This document shows, piece by piece, positions 60,601 through 64,000 of a DNA stretch of 64,000 nt. The stretch's first letter is position 1, and the number at the start of each line of letters is the position of its first letter. The position numbers and the translations under genes are program-made. The DNA is taken from NCBI GenBank assembly GCA_013399875.1, contig VXAZ01006893.1:94701-158700 (forward strand), written 5' to 3'. The notes beneath the pieces are model-generated. The model searched no databases. It was given only the letters and a program-made list of their open reading frames with translations, and was not told the DNA's origin. The stretch comes from Gymnorhina tibicen. Its lineage: Eukaryota > Chordata > Aves > Passeriformes > Artamidae.

Positions 60601-63499
60601 TGCAGTGGAGGGGACTGTACTGTATAGCTGTTTGTATGGGATTAGATGGCAAATCTGTATGAGCAGAGCAGCTAGTTATAGCAGCCTTCTCTCTGGGTTG
60701 GTTAATCAGTCTGTGTGACAAGAAGTGGTCCTGCAACATGTGGAGTTTGTACATGAAATATCTCAATAGAAAATATCAGTATGGCCTCCTTGCCCTAGAG
60801 AATGAGAACTCTTTTGCTGAGTCCGGAGAGTCACAGCTGAGACACTGGAAGTCCTGGCAGGAATGGGATGGAGAACTACAAATGGTAAAGTTACTTATTT
60901 TTGTATCAAGAACTTGAATCAGAGGCTGTTAGAGCCAAAACTCTTCCAATGTGCCAAGACCATGTACGCTACTGACCCAAAATACCTTCCTGATCCCAAG
61001 AACCTCAGAAGCTGTGTTATTGTATTAGATGCCGTCGTTCTTTCTCCTTTGGCGACAGAGACTACATCTGTCTGGGATGTTTGTCTGTGAGCTGGTGTGC
61101 TGCAGCTGCTAATAAGGGTATTGTTGTTATACCACATTACCACCATCTGCTTGTTGGATCCAAGTGCTTCTTCTCACTGAGTATATAAATCTAAAGTCTT
61201 TGGGGCTGAAACCAAATCTTTACCTTTACAAGACAGACACACACTATTTTAGGTGGCAAACTTTTTAACTATTTGGGACTTGCAGGCATTCTGAAGTAGC
61301 AGTGAAACAGCCTTAGCCTCAGATGTCTCTTCAGAGTTGCCAAGTATTTATACAGCTATTCTACCCTGTCTATTCTATTATAAGTTTGTCTTCTATTCAA
61401 TTACAGGTTTCTTTCATTCTATGGTTGCTGTAAAATCCACACTGCATTTGGTTGCTTCTACAAAGAGTATAGACTCAGCAAGTACATTCTTCCCAACAAG
61501 ATTTGCAATGATTCAGTGATGATTTAGGCATTTCACCAAACAAGAATAAACTCTTTGCAATGTGTAGGTTCTCTGAGATCCTGCACAGCCTATGAACTCT
61601 CTAGGATCCCTTGGCAGAACAGTCCAACAACCAAAACAAGTAAAGCTATTATTATTCTTCCCAGAATCTCCACAATAATCACAGGCCCAGTCAACAGTAA
61701 GAAGTGAATAAGCCAAAATTATCATTCTGTAATTCCAGTTGTTGTTGAGATGCTGTATGACAAAAGCAAACAAACAAGCAAATAAACCCTACAAATTTTC
61801 AACTTAAAAGCCTATTTTGCAATTACTATCAAGACTCCCACTGAAAGATCTGCTGGCAAGAAACTTCCATGATAAAATACAAGCTGAAGGGAACCCAAAA
61901 AACTTGGATTTTTGTGGCAATTTAATACCACAAGTTAAAAGCAAAGGTTGCTGTTCTGGCATTTATACTGGCTATGCAAAGGCAATTGCAGTTTAATCAT
62001 AGTATTTAACTATTATAGCTTAAGCTTCTAAATGAAGAAAAAAAAAAAGATTTCATGTTTGTGGCAAACACTGGCAGGCATTATAAAGGGCTGAGCTCAA
62101 GGTTATGGAGGTTTTAGTAAATTACTTTGGCTAGAGCTTGGATCAGGAACTGGGAAGACAAGGTGTACCAGTACTCAGTAGAGCTTTCTAAATTCAAAAA
62201 TGTTCCCTCATAAGAAAAGATTTTAAACATAGAGCTCTAAATATGTGGAGCATTATTGGAGAGAAAAAGCAAATGCAATAAACAGTCAATTTTAAAAACT
62301 GCCAGTCTCCATATTGCTGCTGCTTCCACTGCCTCTTCATTACCACTGCAGGCTAACATACTGGAGAAGGTAATATTTTACTGTCAGTAGCACTCCTAAA
62401 ATTCTTTTATCTATATGTTTCTGGTCTTGGATATCAACGTTTTCTTTTTCTCATCATCCAATCAGCACATAATTTTAATAACACTGTCCCGTGGCCCTAC
62501 ATAGTAAATAAATGAGATTTGGCCTATCCAAACCTCTCTCCTTGACTGCCAGCAGATTTCTTTCTCCAGCTCAACACTTTTTTGTCGTGTGAGCCTTGTC
62601 GGCATTTATCTTTAAGTGGATTGACTTTCCAGTGGAAAATGCTTATCTCCTCCTCTATTTCCTCAAAGATTTTCTTCTGTTAGACCTCAGTCTTCCACTG
62701 TTACAATAAGAATCTTATCCATTACCCCAGAACTGCCTCTGAAAAAACACACATTCATTTACAAAATCCAGGGTGCATCAAACAAAGATTCCCTAAGTCA
62801 TAACAATGGTGGAAGCAGACAACTTTTAGTTTTGCATGCAGGGTTTTTCAAAGTTCCCATTCTGGAGACAGTGGAAGGGAGAGTATTTAACAAAATATGA
62901 CCCAGATTTCATAAATATGGTGATTCTTTAACAATATGTGTAATTCCAGAGTCCGGGACACACACTTTGGACAGGAGAATAAGAAACAAACTTGAAGAAT
63001 AAGTATCTCTTCTTTAAAAAGATCTCATCATGATTTTTGCTTTTCTTAAATATTACCTAGCTTTTCTTACACCCACACATACTTGTGGCTGAAAGATCCT
63101 CATAGCTTCTAGCTTTTCTGTGGTTTTCCTATTTCCTAATTCTTTTTCATACATGTAAGAGGATGAATTGTTGAGGAAATAACATGGAAGCATGATTCCT
63201 TGGAATGCTATTGCAACCTCACAAAATGAAGTTGCAGACATATGACAGGAGACTGCAGCAGAAAAGGATCAATTTTTCACTGGCCTGACTGTTTATGGAA
63301 TTATCCTCCATGGAATTAAGAAATTTTCCTGTGTCTTCTTCGTAGTTCTCCACCTGATGTTGCTCATCACCCTTGTGCGCATGTGTGTGTACCTCCAAGG
63401 GGTTTTCTGTTTTCCTTCTCCCACCCCTGCCAGTAATTACCAACACACAGTACCGGGGAATGAAGAAGGAGGGAGAGCTCTACGGGGCCTACCAGCAAT
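57685..63499. other. Unique AT-rich intergenic DNA
   Basis: Almost six kilobases without a recognisable gene or transposon. The only low-complexity block is the C/A-rich stretch at 58,974-59,064. Short poly-A and TC runs occur (for example 62,037-62,049 and 60,305-60,316). Frames are all under about 105 codons. Confidence 0.5.
58974..59064. repeat. C/A-only low-complexity tract
   Basis: About 90 bp composed almost entirely of A and C on the plus strand (AACAAA, CCAAAC, ACAACC words), broken only by a few bases. It is a decayed CAAA/CAAAA-type microsatellite. It opens unreliable frames on both strands (Asn/Lys/Pro/Thr-rich on plus, Leu/Val/Phe/Cys-rich on minus). Confidence 0.88.
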
Positions 63500-63924
63500 T
63501 CAATAGGGCTTTGATTTAACAGCTCCGAGTCCTTTGAAAACATTTTGCCAAGAAAATCTTGCCATCAACACGTATAATCTCTTATCAGGGGCCATTGAAA
63601 GCCTGGGCTCCGAGGTTAATTCTTCCATCGCAATGAGTTTCAATCAGTTCAAAACTCACATCGAGATGAAAGCTACGAAGCCTTCTCGCCCGGTTTGTCC
63701 CGCAAAACCCACTGAGATCAACCAACTGGGGAGGATTAGGGCATGCTCATCTGCTGGCTCTCCAGCAGGACGGGCAGGCTCAAAAGAAAAACAATAATTA
63801 GGGATAATTGCTTGTGTCCAAACACAGGCATTAAAGCCCTTTTCCCCTTTGGTACTTTGTGAGCTGGAATGAAAAAGACACCCCCTGTTTTGACAGCTGG
63901 GCAGGCGAACAGAGCTGGTGACAG
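63500..63924. promoter_or_regulatory. Candidate promoter-proximal regulatory stretch left of a CpG island
   Basis: Sequence character changes here: CpGs reappear and compact motif-like words cluster. Examples are homeodomain-like AATAATTAGGGATAATTGC (about 63,791-63,809), TGACAGCTG of TALE/E-box type (63,890-63,898), and TTTTCCCCTTTGG. It leads directly into a GC-rich CpG block at the window end. The likely reading is upstream or 5' UTR sequence of a gene, probably developmental, whose start lies near or beyond 64,000; the strand is unknown. The frame at 63,534-63,797 has no recognisable domain. This is inferred from composition and position. Confidence 0.4.
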
Positions 63925-64000
63925 ATGAAGCGAGACGTCCCCGGGCACCCGCGGCGCGGCGGGGCGGGCCCGGGCGGGCCGGGGCCGGAGAGGCCGGGCG
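63925..64000. promoter_or_regulatory. Edge of a CpG island, cut by the window end
   Basis: The last 70 bases are almost pure G and C with dense CpG (GGCGCGGCGGGG, CCCGGGCGGGCC, GGCCGGGCG), including GGGCGGG words that suit Sp1-type factors. The transition from AT-rich DNA is abrupt, as at promoter islands. The bulk of the island is outside the window. Confidence 0.8.

Noticed and set aside
1..64000. CRISPR arrays, bacterial operons or an intact viral genome
   Set aside because: No regularly spaced direct repeats with unique spacers, no dense co-directional coding, and no gag/pol/env or viral replication frames; the sequence is typical of vertebrate intergenic DNA.

Overview
This window looks like nuclear DNA of a songbird (passerine), or at least a bird, and I found no complete protein-coding gene in it. 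Four things support a bird. There are CR1 LINE retrotransposons with the typical avian 3' end (tandem ATTCTATG-type octamers at 5,950-5,967 and 53,603-53,620). There is a tRNA-Ile-headed SINE with a CR1-like tail (46,241-46,372), the layout known for the passerine SINE TguSINE1. There are solo LTRs of abundant songbird endogenous retrovirus types. The rest is AT-rich unique DNA broken by sharp CpG islands. Repeat family names come from memory of avian repeats and were not searched.

Layout. 0-5 kb: unique DNA with one small CR1 reverse-transcriptase fragment (610-773). 4.8-6.0 kb: a 1.16 kb 5'-truncated CR1, defective. 6-12 kb: unique DNA. 12.08-13.28 kb: one LTR inserted inside an inverted copy of the same LTR family; the outer copy has a perfect 5-bp target duplication. 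13.3-15.7 kb: unique DNA. 15.7-16.56 kb: a strong CpG island, followed by about 2.3 kb of AT-rich, repeat-free DNA with homeodomain-type TAAT motifs, then a smaller CpG-rich block (18.86-19.15 kb) and a TTTTG-type microsatellite. 19.3-31.3 kb: a long stretch with no recognisable transposon. 31.3-31.77 kb: a further LTR-like element. 32.45-32.80 kb: a possible old SINE-like or conserved element. 32.8-46 kb: unique DNA with small local duplications. 45.98-46.37 kb: three tRNA-like cassettes in a row. 46.4-53.2 kb: unique DNA containing one weak candidate exon (49,521-49,613). 53.2-53.6 kb: a CR1 3' tail. 56.65-57.68 kb: a third type of solo LTR, on the minus strand. 57.7-63.5 kb: unique DNA. 63.5-64 kb: a promoter-like stretch running into the edge of another CpG island cut by the window end.

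Interpretation (inference). Two CpG islands and one truncated island in an otherwise gene-empty, transposon-poor landscape fit the regulatory neighbourhood of a developmental gene whose exons lie outside the window, probably to the right, and/or an unannotated lncRNA starting at the 16 kb island. I cannot name the gene. The least explained signal I found is a pair of 20-nt hairpins 20.6 kb apart (20,398-20,417 and 40,979-40,998). They are identical except for one base pair that has changed on both sides. I saw no CRISPR array, bacterial operon, viral genome or other coherent new multi-gene system. The open reading frames present look like chance frames or fragments of transposable elements.
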